NCBI GenBank assembly: GCA_031420415.1
Contig: JANOMT010000006.1
Location: 176,243-240,242, forward strand
Direction of reading: 5' to 3'
DNA length: 64,000 nt
From: JANYGA01 sp031420415
GTDB taxonomy: Bacteria; Vulcanimicrobiota; Vulcanimicrobiia; Vulcanimicrobiales; Vulcanimicrobiaceae
Below are positions 41,021 to 49,891 of this stretch, piece by piece; within the stretch, counting starts at the first letter, position 1, and every line of letters starts with the position of its first letter. The notes beneath the pieces are model-generated. The model made no database searches. It saw nothing but the letters and a program-made list of their open reading frames with translations, and was not told where the DNA came from. Position numbers and translations under genes: made by a program.

Positions 41021-42034
41021 TTAATCCGCAACTTTGAGGACGAGTTTACCGAAGTTTTCGCCGCGAAAGAGCTTGAGCAACGTCTCGGGGAACGTCTCGA
41101 GACCGTCGACGACGTCTTCCTTGCTCTTGAGTTTGCCCTCGGCCATCCAGCCCGCAATCTCTTTGACCGCGATGCCATAGCGCGCGGCGTAATCGAAGAC
41201 GATCATGCCCGTCATCGTGCCGCGATTGACCAGCAACGAGAGATAATTGCTCGGGCCTTTGACGGGCGTCGTGTTGTTGTATTGTGAGATCGCACCGCAG
41301 ATGACGATACGGCCGTGCATCGCGAGACGCGCGAGCGCTGCGTCGAGCGTTTCGCCGCCGACATTATCGAAGTAGACATCGATGCCTTTGGGACACGCTT
41401 TACCGAGCGCCGCGTTCAAGTCTTCGCTTTTGTAATCGATCGCGGCATCGAAGCCGAGTTCGTCGATGAGGTATTTGCATTTCTCGGCACCGCCCGCGAT
41501 GCCGACGACACGCGCGCCTTTAATCTTCGCGATCTGGCCGACGGTCGTGCCGACGGCGCCCGCCGCGCCTGAAACGACGACCGTCTCACCCGGCTGTGGT
41601 TTCCCGATATCGAGCAGCCCGAAATACGCCGTCATCCCCGTCATCCCGAGCGCGCCGAGATAGCGCGGCAGCGGCGCGAGACGCGCGTCGACTTTCGTGA
41701 GATCTTTACCGGACAGCTTCGCGAATTGCTGGACGTTGAGCATCCCGACGACGTTGTCGCCGATTGCGAAGTTCTCGTCCTTGCTCGCAACCACGCGACC
41801 CACGCCGCCCGCGCGCATGACGTCGCCGAGTTTGACGGGCGGAAGGTACGATTTGCCGTCGTTCATCCAACCGCGCATCGCGGGATCGAGCGAGAGGTAC
41901 TGGATGGCGACGAGGACGTCGCCCGGGCCGATGTCGCCGAGATCCGCGTCGACGGTCTCGAAGTCGCTGCGTTTGGGCATGCCGATCGGGCGTGCCACGA
42001 GTTTGATTTGGCGGTTCGCCGTTGCATTCATCAT
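41021..42034 (-). CDS. NADP-dependent medium-chain oxidoreductase (CurA/LTB4DH-like)
   Basis: A 337-residue zinc-independent MDR enzyme. The family N-terminus NRQIKLVARPIGMPKRSDF, substrate loop YLSLDPAMRGWM, nucleotide-binding AAGAVGTTVGQIAKIKG and FDNVGGETLDAAL match the leukotriene B4 12-hydroxydehydrogenase/curcumin reductase group, which reduces alpha,beta-unsaturated ketones with NADPH. Intact and of normal length. Divergent from the PLP enzyme at 42090 with a 55-base gap. Confidence 0.92.
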   Translation of the reverse strand: MMNATANRQIKLVARPIGMPKRSDFETVDADLGDIGPGDVLVAIQYLSLDPAMRGWMNDGKSYLPPVKLGDVMRAGGVGRVVASKDENFAIGDNVVGMLNVQQFAKLSGKDLTKVDARLAPLPRYLGALGMTGMTAYFGLLDIGKPQPGETVVVSGAAGAVGTTVGQIAKIKGARVVGIAGGAEKCKYLIDELGFDAAIDYKSEDLNAALGKACPKGIDVYFDNVGGETLDAALARLAMHGRIVICGAISQYNNTTPVKGPSNYLSLLVNRGTMTGMIVFDYAARYGIAVKEIAGWMAEGKLKSKEDVVDGLETFPETLLKLFRGENFGKLVLKVAD

Positions 42035-42089
42035 CCGTGTGGCCTTCGTCTGGCAAGGGTGGTGGCCTCCGACGCGAACGTGCGCTCCG

Positions 42090-43331
42090 ATGACGACGCT
42101 CGATTCGTATGCCGTAGCTGTACGCCCGCACTTCCCCGCACTCCGTCGGACGATCGCCGGCCACTCGGTCGCGTACTTCGATGGCCCCGGTGGGACGCAA
42201 ATTCCGCAGAGCGTCGCCGATGCCGTCTCGGACTACCTGCTGGGGCACAATGCAAACGACGGCTGGGCGTATCCAACGAGTGTCGAGACGGACGAGATCT
42301 TGTCACGCTCGCGCGCGACGGTCGCGGAATTTCTCGGTGCCACGACCGATGAGGTCGTTTTCGGCGCGAATATGACGACGTTGACGTTCCATCTCGCGCG
42401 TGCCCTCGGGCGGTCGCTCGCGCCGGGCGACGAAGTCATCGTGTCCGATCTCGATCATCACGCGAACGTCGATCCGTGGGTCGCCCTCGCGCGCGATTAC
42501 GGTGCGGTCATCCGGCGCATTCCGCTACGCGATCGCACGCCCGAACTCGATCTCGATGCCTACCGCGCGATGCTCTCACCGAAGACGAAGATCGTTGCGG
42601 TCGGTCTCTCATCGAACGCCTTCGGGACGATCAATCCCGTGGCGGCGATGGTGGCAGACGCTCACCGCGTCGGTGCCGTTGCCTTCGTCGATGCGGTTCA
42701 CGCAGCCGCGCATGGCGTGCTCGACGTGCGCGCGCTCGATGCGGATCTTCTCGTATTCTCCGCCTATAAAGTCTACGGTCCGCACGTGGGTATCGCATTC
42801 GTGCGCGACGCGTTGCTCGAACGTCTCGATGTGCCCAAACTCGCGCCGCAATCGTCGCTCGGTTCGAAGCGCGCCGAGAGTGGCACGATCAATTTTGAGG
42901 GCATCGCGGGCGCGGCCGCCGCGCTCGATTTCATTGCGGGACTCGATGCCGAGACGGCGTCGCCTCTGCGCGAACGCTTGACGCGCGTGATGCGTGGTCT
43001 CGCGCGCGAGGAGCAAACGACGTTCAGAGCGCTCCTTACCGGCCTGCGCGCGATCGCCGGCGTGACGCTCTACGAGCCGCCGACAGGCGTGCCGCGTCAC
43101 CCGACGGTCGCCTTCACGGTCGAGGGCGTCGATGCGGAAACCGTTTCGCGCACGCTCGGGGCGAATCACGGCGTCTTCGTCTCTCACGGTAATTTCTATG
43201 CGAGCACGGCCGTCGCTCAGGTCGCACCGCGCGTCGCGGACGACGGTGGCGTGGTCCGTGCGGGCATCGCGATGTATACTTCGCACGACGACGTCGCACG
43301 GCTCGTTGCGGGCGTCGCCGAGCTCATCTAG
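42090..43331 (+). CDS. VC1184-type cysteine desulfurase-like PLP enzyme
   Basis: A 413-residue class V aminotransferase-fold enzyme. The PLP lysine is in VFSAYKVYGPHVG, the PLP-stacking and phosphate residues are in GANMTTLTFHLARAL, and DLDHHANVDPW follows, as in the VC1184 subfamily of cysteine-desulfurase-like proteins. The catalytic cysteine loop of true SufS/IscS is replaced by VRAGIAMYTSHDDV with no Cys, so sulfur transfer by the usual mechanism is unlikely. ATG at 42090 gives the family start. Converges with the DoxX-like gene. Reaction unknown. Confidence 0.88.
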   Translation: MTTLDSYAVAVRPHFPALRRTIAGHSVAYFDGPGGTQIPQSVADAVSDYLLGHNANDGWAYPTSVETDEILSRSRATVAEFLGATTDEVVFGANMTTLTFHLARALGRSLAPGDEVIVSDLDHHANVDPWVALARDYGAVIRRIPLRDRTPELDLDAYRAMLSPKTKIVAVGLSSNAFGTINPVAAMVADAHRVGAVAFVDAVHAAAHGVLDVRALDADLLVFSAYKVYGPHVGIAFVRDALLERLDVPKLAPQSSLGSKRAESGTINFEGIAGAAAALDFIAGLDAETASPLRERLTRVMRGLAREEQTTFRALLTGLRAIAGVTLYEPPTGVPRHPTVAFTVEGVDAETVSRTLGANHGVFVSHGNFYASTAVAQVAPRVADDGGVVRAGIAMYTSHDDVARLVAGVAELI

Positions 43332-44407
43332 GGCGCAACGATGTTTCCCGTCTCTTCGCGCGGCGGCCGAAACATGGCGGGCGCCGAGCGCGTGAGACCC
43401 GCGATCCAATCTCGGGCGGTCTCGGGTCGACCGGGCCCCCACACCAGCAGCATCGCCATGATGCCGTAGATCGGTAAGTGTCCGATGAGCTCGGTCGCAT
43501 TGAAGACGCTTAAGGTAAGATTGAACGGCAACCACGCGACGAGAATGATCTCGCGTGGAAAGATACCGAGCGCGATCCAGAGTCCGATCATGAGTTCGAC
43601 GGTCGCCGCGAAAAGCACGAAGATCTCGTCGGGTAGCGCGATGCCGAATGCGTGCGTGAAATTGAGGGGATACCTTTTGAGAAAATCGAGTGCGAGCGGT
43701 AGATTTGCGAATTTTTCCGTGAACGCGACGATCGTGAGGCTCAGACCGAGCCCGACACGCAACGGCACGATCGCGTAGCGTGCGAGTGCCTCGGAGGGTT
43801 CGAGTTTGGGAAAAAGCACGCGATCGATCGCGATCGGTCCTCGGCCCGCCAGGAAAAAGAAGCCCGCGATTCCGAGAAACGTCGCGTTTTCGAGCGTGAC
43901 TTCCGGGCCGACCAAGAAGAACCCGGAGGCCCATACCAGCGCGAGCACGACCGCGCTAAAACGCGTCAACGCGCCATAAAAAAAGGCGAGCGCGACGAAC
44001 GTTTCGAGGATGCCGACCACGTAGGCGGCAAAGCCGTGCAGTGGTGCGTTCGGCGAGAGATAGAGCGTGTGGGTCCCGTCGACGAGCAGCGGCACCGCGG
44101 CGTGCACGCCGACGATGAATGGCATGATGCCGTAGAAAACGCGCAAGCGATCGGAGGTCGCGCCGAATGCCTCCGGGCCCGGCATGAAATCGCGCCCTTT
44201 TCTGGCGCGCCACAGCAGCCAGCCGCCGATCGTCATGGCAATCGCGAGCCCCGCAAACGCGAGCGGGAGCGGTGTGAAGAAAAGGTCCCAGCGCAACGGG
44301 TGGCCGCCGGCATCGAAAAACCATTTCTCGTGCGCGTCGGCGCCGCGAGTCGCGAGCGCCATGGCAATTGCGCCGAAGACGATTGCGGCATGCGCGCGAC
44401 CGATCAC
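43328..44407 (-). CDS. DoxX-like polytopic membrane protein
   Basis: A 359-residue membrane protein. It has a cleavable-looking start (MIGRAHAAIVFGAIAMALATRG then ADAHEKWFFD) and eight or more hydrophobic helices. The second half (PLRVGLGLSLTIVAFTEKFANLPLALDFL to ELMIGLWIALGI) resembles DoxX/SURF4-type membrane proteins. Function unknown. Its ATG overlaps the glgB stop (ATGA), so it is the last gene of the glgE operon, an unexpected partner for glycogen synthesis. Confidence 0.82.
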   Translation of the reverse strand: MIGRAHAAIVFGAIAMALATRGADAHEKWFFDAGGHPLRWDLFFTPLPLAFAGLAIAMTIGGWLLWRARKGRDFMPGPEAFGATSDRLRVFYGIMPFIVGVHAAVPLLVDGTHTLYLSPNAPLHGFAAYVVGILETFVALAFFYGALTRFSAVVLALVWASGFFLVGPEVTLENATFLGIAGFFFLAGRGPIAIDRVLFPKLEPSEALARYAIVPLRVGLGLSLTIVAFTEKFANLPLALDFLKRYPLNFTHAFGIALPDEIFVLFAATVELMIGLWIALGIFPREIILVAWLPFNLTLSVFNATELIGHLPIYGIMAMLLVWGPGRPETARDWIAGLTRSAPAMFRPPREETGNIVAP

Positions 44408-46599
44408 GAAGCCGGGTTTCCCCGTTTGAGAATGAGTGTGGCGAGTGGCGGAATGGTCAGCATGATGCTGTACGGTTTATCGTGCGCGCCAAACGGTTCC
44501 GCTTCGAGTCGACCGTTCGTGACGCCGCTGCCGCCGTAGATCACGGCGTCGGTGTTTATCGCCTCCGTATACGAGCCGCCCGCCGGCACGCCGAGACGAA
44601 AGCGGTGGCGCACGACGGGCGTAAAATTCGTGATCGCGACGACGAAGTCGTTCGCATCGCGCCCGCGACGCGCGAAAGCGACGATCGTCGTCGCTTTGTC
44701 GGCGGTAATCCATTCGATGCCCGCGCGTTCGGTATCGCACTCGTGTAGCGCGCGCAAGCCGCGATAGGTCGCATTGAGGTCGCCGACGAGTCGTTGTACG
44801 CCCGCGTGATCGGGTCGATCCAGGAGATGCCAATCGAGGCTACGGTCGTGATTCCATTCGCGCTCTTGCGCGAATTCACAACCCATGAAGAGCAGTTTCT
44901 TGCCTGGATGCGCGTACATGTAGCCGTAGTAGGCGCGTAGGTTCGCGAATCGCTGCCAGGCATCGCCCGGCATCTTGCCGAGCAGCGACCCTTTGCCGTA
45001 AACGACTTCGTCGTGCGAGAGCGGCAAGACGAAGTTTTCGCTAAAGGCGTAAACGAAACTGAACGTGAGCGAATCGAGCTCGTGCGTCCGGTAGAGCGGA
45101 TCGGTCTTCATGAATTCCAGCGTGTCGTGCATCCAGCCCATGTTCCATTTGTAGCCGAAACCGAGGCCTCCGGCATACACGGGCTGGGAGACTTGCGGCC
45201 ACGACGTCGATTCTTCGGCAATCGTCAGCGCACCGGGATACTCGCCGTATACCGCCTCGTTCGTCGCTCGAAGGAATGCGACCGCACCGAGATTTTCGCG
45301 CCCGCCATAGATGTTGGGAATCCACTCCCCGGCTTTCCGACTGTAATCGAGATAGAGCATCGATGCGACGGCATCGACTCGCAAGCCGTCGACGTGATAA
45401 CACGAGATCCAGAAGAGCGCGTTCGCGACGAGAAAATTGACGACTTCGTTGCGGTCGAAGTTATAGATGAACGTATTCCACTCGGGATGGAAGCCCTGAC
45501 GTGGATCGGCATGTTCGTACAGGTGCGTACCATCGAAATTCGCAAGCCCGTTGGCATCGGTCGGAAAATGGCCGGGTACCCAATCGAGCAAGACGCCGAT
45601 GCCGCGCGCGTGTGCGCGATCGACGAGGTACGCGAAGTCCTCGGGCGTCCCGAAACGGCTCGTCGGCGCGAACATCCCGACGACCTGATAGCCCCACGAA
45701 CCATCGAAGGGATGTTCGGCGATCGGCATCAGTTCGATGTGTGTGAAACCGAGATGTTCGACATATGGAATGAGGTCGTCTGCAATCTCGCGATAGGTCA
45801 GATACCGATTGCCTTCGGCGCGTTTCCACGACCCCAGATGGACTTCGTAAATCGCCATGGCTTCGTCGCGTGAGCCATCGCGCGCGCGCGTGCGTTCGCG
45901 GTATTCCGCGTCGGTCCACTTCGTGCCGCCGGGTAGCGCGACGATCGAGGCTTTTCCGGGAAGGCGTTCCGCAGCGAAGCCATACGGATCGGCATGGAGG
46001 GGTAAGAGCGTGCCGTCGTGCGCGAGCAGTTCGTATTGGTAGATCGAGCCGATCTCGATCCCGGGAACGAAGATTTCCCACACGCCGACGCCGGGATGGA
46101 ACCGCATCGGATGGCGGCGCCCATCCCACCGGTTGAAGTCACCGACGACGCTCGCGCGCTTGGCATTGGGCGCCCAGACTACGAACGCGACACCCGATAC
46201 ACCCTCGTGTTCGAGCGGATGCGCGCCGAATTTTTCCCAGAGTCGCAAGTGTCGGCCTTCGCCGATGAGGTAGAGGTCGAGTTCGCCGAGCGTTGGGCCG
46301 AAGGCGTACGGATCGCCGTACGTTACGACGTCGTCGCCGAAGCGCGCGCGTAAGCGATATGGGAAGGGCGCGCGGTCGCTGAGATCTGCAACGAAAAAGC
46401 CCGCGTCGTGCGTGCGTGTTAGCGAAGCGGCGGTGTTACCCGTGCCCGCATCGAGCACGTCGACGTGAGACGCGCCGGGTGCGAAGGTTCGTAGCGTCAA
46501 CCCCGCGCCATCGGCGTGCATGCCAAGAACGGCAAAAGGATCGCCGTGCTTTCCGGCAACGATCGCCTCGACGTCGGCGCGACTCGGGCTATCGAGCAC
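44404..46599 (-). CDS. glgB: 1,4-alpha-glucan branching enzyme
   Basis: A GH13 enzyme that introduces alpha-1,6 branches into glucan. The 731-residue protein has N-terminal CBM48-like modules (FVVWAPNAKRASVVGDFNRWDG near residue 140), the catalytic barrel with nucleophile Asp in GLRVDAVASMLYLDYSR and Glu in IAEESTSWP, and LPLSHDEVVYGKGSL. GTG at 46597-46599 is the start; it overlaps the treS-mak stop by 11 bases, while longer frames are the treS shadow. Third gene of the GlgE operon. Confidence 0.96.
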   Translation of the reverse strand: MLDSPSRADVEAIVAGKHGDPFAVLGMHADGAGLTLRTFAPGASHVDVLDAGTGNTAASLTRTHDAGFFVADLSDRAPFPYRLRARFGDDVVTYGDPYAFGPTLGELDLYLIGEGRHLRLWEKFGAHPLEHEGVSGVAFVVWAPNAKRASVVGDFNRWDGRRHPMRFHPGVGVWEIFVPGIEIGSIYQYELLAHDGTLLPLHADPYGFAAERLPGKASIVALPGGTKWTDAEYRERTRARDGSRDEAMAIYEVHLGSWKRAEGNRYLTYREIADDLIPYVEHLGFTHIELMPIAEHPFDGSWGYQVVGMFAPTSRFGTPEDFAYLVDRAHARGIGVLLDWVPGHFPTDANGLANFDGTHLYEHADPRQGFHPEWNTFIYNFDRNEVVNFLVANALFWISCYHVDGLRVDAVASMLYLDYSRKAGEWIPNIYGGRENLGAVAFLRATNEAVYGEYPGALTIAEESTSWPQVSQPVYAGGLGFGYKWNMGWMHDTLEFMKTDPLYRTHELDSLTFSFVYAFSENFVLPLSHDEVVYGKGSLLGKMPGDAWQRFANLRAYYGYMYAHPGKKLLFMGCEFAQEREWNHDRSLDWHLLDRPDHAGVQRLVGDLNATYRGLRALHECDTERAGIEWITADKATTIVAFARRGRDANDFVVAITNFTPVVRHRFRLGVPAGGSYTEAINTDAVIYGGSGVTNGRLEAEPFGAHDKPYSIMLTIPPLATLILKRGNPAS

Positions 46600-49500
46600 G
46601 CGCGCTCTCCGTCGCAACGCGGCCCGCGAGTAACGTGCGAATACCCTCGAGCGGAATACGCACCCACGTGGGGCGATTCGCAAGTTCGTACGACATTTCG
46701 TAAAACGCCTTTTCGAGGATGAAGTGTTCGAGAAGACGATCCGCGATCGCGGCGTCGCGCGGATACGACGACGTACCGACGATCGTCTCGCGATAGCCGG
46801 AGAGAAACGCCTCGGCGGTGCGATGTTCCCAGTCGTTCGCGAGCGGTTCGAGCGAGGTCGTATCCTCGACACGGCCCGTCGTCGATCCGCGCATCCCCGC
46901 GACCGCCGCGTAATTGATCGAGCGCAACATCCCGGCGACGTCGCGCAGCGGCGACGATTTCGCACGCCGTTCGGCGAGCGGCCGCGCGGGCTCGCCTTCG
47001 AAGTCGATGATGGTAAAATCGTCAGCGAGCACGAGGACCTGACCGAGATGATAATCGCCGTGATAGCGCGTCTTGTGCAATTCGCCGTCGGCGAGGTGCG
47101 GTAACGTTAACCGATCGTCGATTTCGCGGCGTCGCGCGAGTAACTCGCCCGCGAAATCGCGCAGATCGGTCGGCACGTTTGCGATCTCGCGCGCGAGCGT
47201 ATCGAGCGCGCGTGCGGCGCTCGCGCGCGCCTGTCCCGACCACGCGTCGATATCGCTTTGCGTGACGGGCTCGGGTTCGAATGCAGAATCACCCGTCGAC
47301 GTTGCGAATGCGCGATGCAGCTCGCCCGTGCGTACGCCCAAGCGGCGGGCGCGTTGCACGAAGATCTCGTGATAATCTTGCGGCGAAACGCCCTGCACAT
47401 CCGCGCCCCACAGTGCGCCATTCGCGCGCATCGTTTCGCGCTTGCGATCGAAAAAGCGTTCGAGATAGGCGATCGTCGTCGCCCACCCGTCGCCCTGGCT
47501 CTCGAGAAACTGTTGGAGAATCGCGACGGCCGTCGATTCGCCTGCGGAGTCGCGATATTCGAGAAAGCCGTAGAGCGTCGGCGTGTTCGTAAAGCCGACG
47601 TCATCGAGGAAGCGCGCGACTTCGAGTTCGGGCTGCGGACCCGCGTGGACGCGGCGATAGCCCTTGAGCACGATCCGCTCGTCGACGACGACTGACGTGT
47701 TGCTCTGTTCGACATCCATGCGCCGGACGTGCGGCCGCTCGATGCGATCGAATGCGGCAAACGCAGGCGTTGCGGTGGCGACGAAGCTCCCCCCGCCGAC
47801 CGTCGTCCACGACCGGCCGAGACGGATATCTTCTACCAGCGCCGCGTCGAATGCATCGATGCCGAGCCCGTCGTAGAGAAAACCGCTCTGCTTACCACGG
47901 CGCGTGCGTGCGAGCGTCGCCCGCGCGAGCGCACGCGTCCGCTCGTCGTCGGCCTCCTCGCCGATCACGAGCGGAAGAAAATAGCGGCTCGGTTGCGCTT
48001 CGACGACCGCGAGATACGCGACGACATCGGCGCGCTCCATGCGAGCGATGTCGACGACCTTCCCGTGATCGAGTACGGCGTCTTTTTCGGCGAACCAGCG
48101 TTGGCCCGGCAGATACGCGGGTAACACGTCGCGTTCGAAGACGGCGAGCGCGGTCGCGCCGAGCGGACTCGTCTCGTGATCGCGCGGTAAGACGAGCGTA
48201 TGGAGTTCGGGGAGCACGCCGCCGAGTTCGGCACCGATTGCCGGTGCTTGCGCGGATGCCGAGAGCAGAAACCAAAAGAAGCCGTGACCGGGGAGCGTGA
48301 GGAGATACCGATCGTGCCCGATTTCAGCGAACGGGCTCCAGCCGACCATCTCGATCGGCACCATCCCCGCGTACGCGGTGAGGTCGAGCGCGACTTGTTG
48401 TGCGGTGTGCGAGAGATTTGCGACGCAGAGCACGCGTTCGTCGTCGTGCTCGCGTACGTAGGCGATCACTTTGCGATTGGCGGGTGCGAGAAAGTGCAAC
48501 GTGCCGCGGCCGAAAACTTTATAGCCGCGACGCACGGCAATGAGCTTGCGCAACCAATTGATCAGCGACGATGGGCTTCGACCTTGCGACTCTACGTTAA
48601 CAGCGGCAAAGCCATAAACGGAGTCCATCACGGGCGGCAAAAAGAGTCGCGCGGGATCTGCGCGTGAGAAGCCCCCGTTGCGATCGATCGACCATTGCAT
48701 CGGCGTTCGCACGCCGTCGCGATCGTTGAGGAAGATGTTGTCGCCCATGCCGAGCTCGTCGCCATAGTAGACGATCGGCGTGCCCGGCATCGAGAGCAAG
48801 AGTCCGAGTAAGAGTTCGATACGGCGCCGATCGTTCTCCATCAGCGGTGCGAGGCGGCGACGGATACCGACGTTGATACGCGCGCGTGGTTCGCTCGCGT
48901 AGATCGCGTACATCTTGTCGCGCTCGCGATCGGTCACCATCTCGAGCGTCATCTCGTCGTGATTGCGTAGGAAAATCGCCCATTGACAATCCGGCGGGAT
49001 CTCCGGCGTTTGGCGCATGATATCGATGATCGGATAGCGATCCTCTTCGGCGATCGCCATAAACATGCGCGGCATCAGCGGGAAGTGAAACGCCATGTGA
49101 CACTCGTCGCCGTCGCCAAAATATTGCCGCACGTCTTCGGGCCATTGATTGGCTTCGGCGAGAAAAATCTTATCCGCGTATTCGGCATCGAGCGCCGCGC
49201 GAAAAATTTTGATGACGCCGTGCGTCTCGGGCAAATTCTCGTTGTTCGTGCCCTCGCGTTCGCACAAATACGGCACCGCATCGAGACGCATGCCGTCGAC
49301 GCCCGTATCGAGCCAGAAGCGCATCACGTTGAGCAGCGCTTCGATCACGCGATGGTTCGCGAAATTGAGATCGGGTTGATGGGAGAAGAAGCGGTGCCAA
49401 TAGTATTCGCCCGCGACCGGATCCCACGTCCAATTTGAGGTTTCGGTGTCGGTGAAGATGATGCGCGTATCCGCATACTTCTTATCCGTCTCGCTCCACA

Positions 49501-49891
49501 CGTAGAAGTCGCGCCAGACGCTGCCTTTTTTCGCGCGTCGCGCACGCTGGAACCAGGCGTGCTGATCGCTCGTGTGGTTGACCACGAGTTCGATGAGGAC
49601 GCGGATACCGCGCTCGTGCGCGGCTCTGACGAACGCACGGAAATCGTGCATCGTCCCGAAAGCCGGATTGACGTTGCGGTAATCGGCGATATCGTAGCCA
49701 TCATCGCGCATCGGCGATGGGAAGAACGGCAGGAGCCAGATGCACGTGGCTCCGAGATCTTTGATGTAGTCGAGTTTCTCGGTGAGTCCCGGAAAATCGC
49801 CGACGCCGTCGTTGTTGGAATCGAAGAACGCTTTGACGTGGACCTGATAGATGACGGCGTCTTTGTACCAGAGGGGATCGTTGTCGATCAT
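46589..49891 (-). CDS. treS: Trehalose synthase-maltokinase fusion (TreS-Mak)
   Basis: A 1100-residue bifunctional protein. Residues 1 to about 550 are GH13 trehalose synthase: WYKDAVIYQVHVKAFFDSN, nucleophile in MRLDAVPYL, acid/base in FLAEANQWPEDV, and NHDEMTLEM. From about 610 to the end is the maltokinase, with HGDYHLGQVLV and IIDFEGEPARPLAERRAKSS. It converts trehalose to maltose and phosphorylates it to maltose 1-phosphate, the donor for GlgE encoded upstream. ATG at 49889-49891 overlaps the glgE stop. Such fusions are known in other phyla. Confidence 0.97.
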   Translation of the reverse strand: MIDNDPLWYKDAVIYQVHVKAFFDSNNDGVGDFPGLTEKLDYIKDLGATCIWLLPFFPSPMRDDGYDIADYRNVNPAFGTMHDFRAFVRAAHERGIRVLIELVVNHTSDQHAWFQRARRAKKGSVWRDFYVWSETDKKYADTRIIFTDTETSNWTWDPVAGEYYWHRFFSHQPDLNFANHRVIEALLNVMRFWLDTGVDGMRLDAVPYLCEREGTNNENLPETHGVIKIFRAALDAEYADKIFLAEANQWPEDVRQYFGDGDECHMAFHFPLMPRMFMAIAEEDRYPIIDIMRQTPEIPPDCQWAIFLRNHDEMTLEMVTDRERDKMYAIYASEPRARINVGIRRRLAPLMENDRRRIELLLGLLLSMPGTPIVYYGDELGMGDNIFLNDRDGVRTPMQWSIDRNGGFSRADPARLFLPPVMDSVYGFAAVNVESQGRSPSSLINWLRKLIAVRRGYKVFGRGTLHFLAPANRKVIAYVREHDDERVLCVANLSHTAQQVALDLTAYAGMVPIEMVGWSPFAEIGHDRYLLTLPGHGFFWFLLSASAQAPAIGAELGGVLPELHTLVLPRDHETSPLGATALAVFERDVLPAYLPGQRWFAEKDAVLDHGKVVDIARMERADVVAYLAVVEAQPSRYFLPLVIGEEADDERTRALARATLARTRRGKQSGFLYDGLGIDAFDAALVEDIRLGRSWTTVGGGSFVATATPAFAAFDRIERPHVRRMDVEQSNTSVVVDERIVLKGYRRVHAGPQPELEVARFLDDVGFTNTPTLYGFLEYRDSAGESTAVAILQQFLESQGDGWATTIAYLERFFDRKRETMRANGALWGADVQGVSPQDYHEIFVQRARRLGVRTGELHRAFATSTGDSAFEPEPVTQSDIDAWSGQARASAARALDTLAREIANVPTDLRDFAGELLARRREIDDRLTLPHLADGELHKTRYHGDYHLGQVLVLADDFTIIDFEGEPARPLAERRAKSSPLRDVAGMLRSINYAAVAGMRGSTTGRVEDTTSLEPLANDWEHRTAEAFLSGYRETIVGTSSYPRDAAIADRLLEHFILEKAFYEMSYELANRPTWVRIPLEGIRTLLAGRVATESARAR

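Noticed and set aside
42609..43934. 441-residue minus-strand frame
   Set aside because: Spans two real genes (the PLP enzyme and the DoxX-like gene) and has Arg/Asp-rich composition typical of a shadow.
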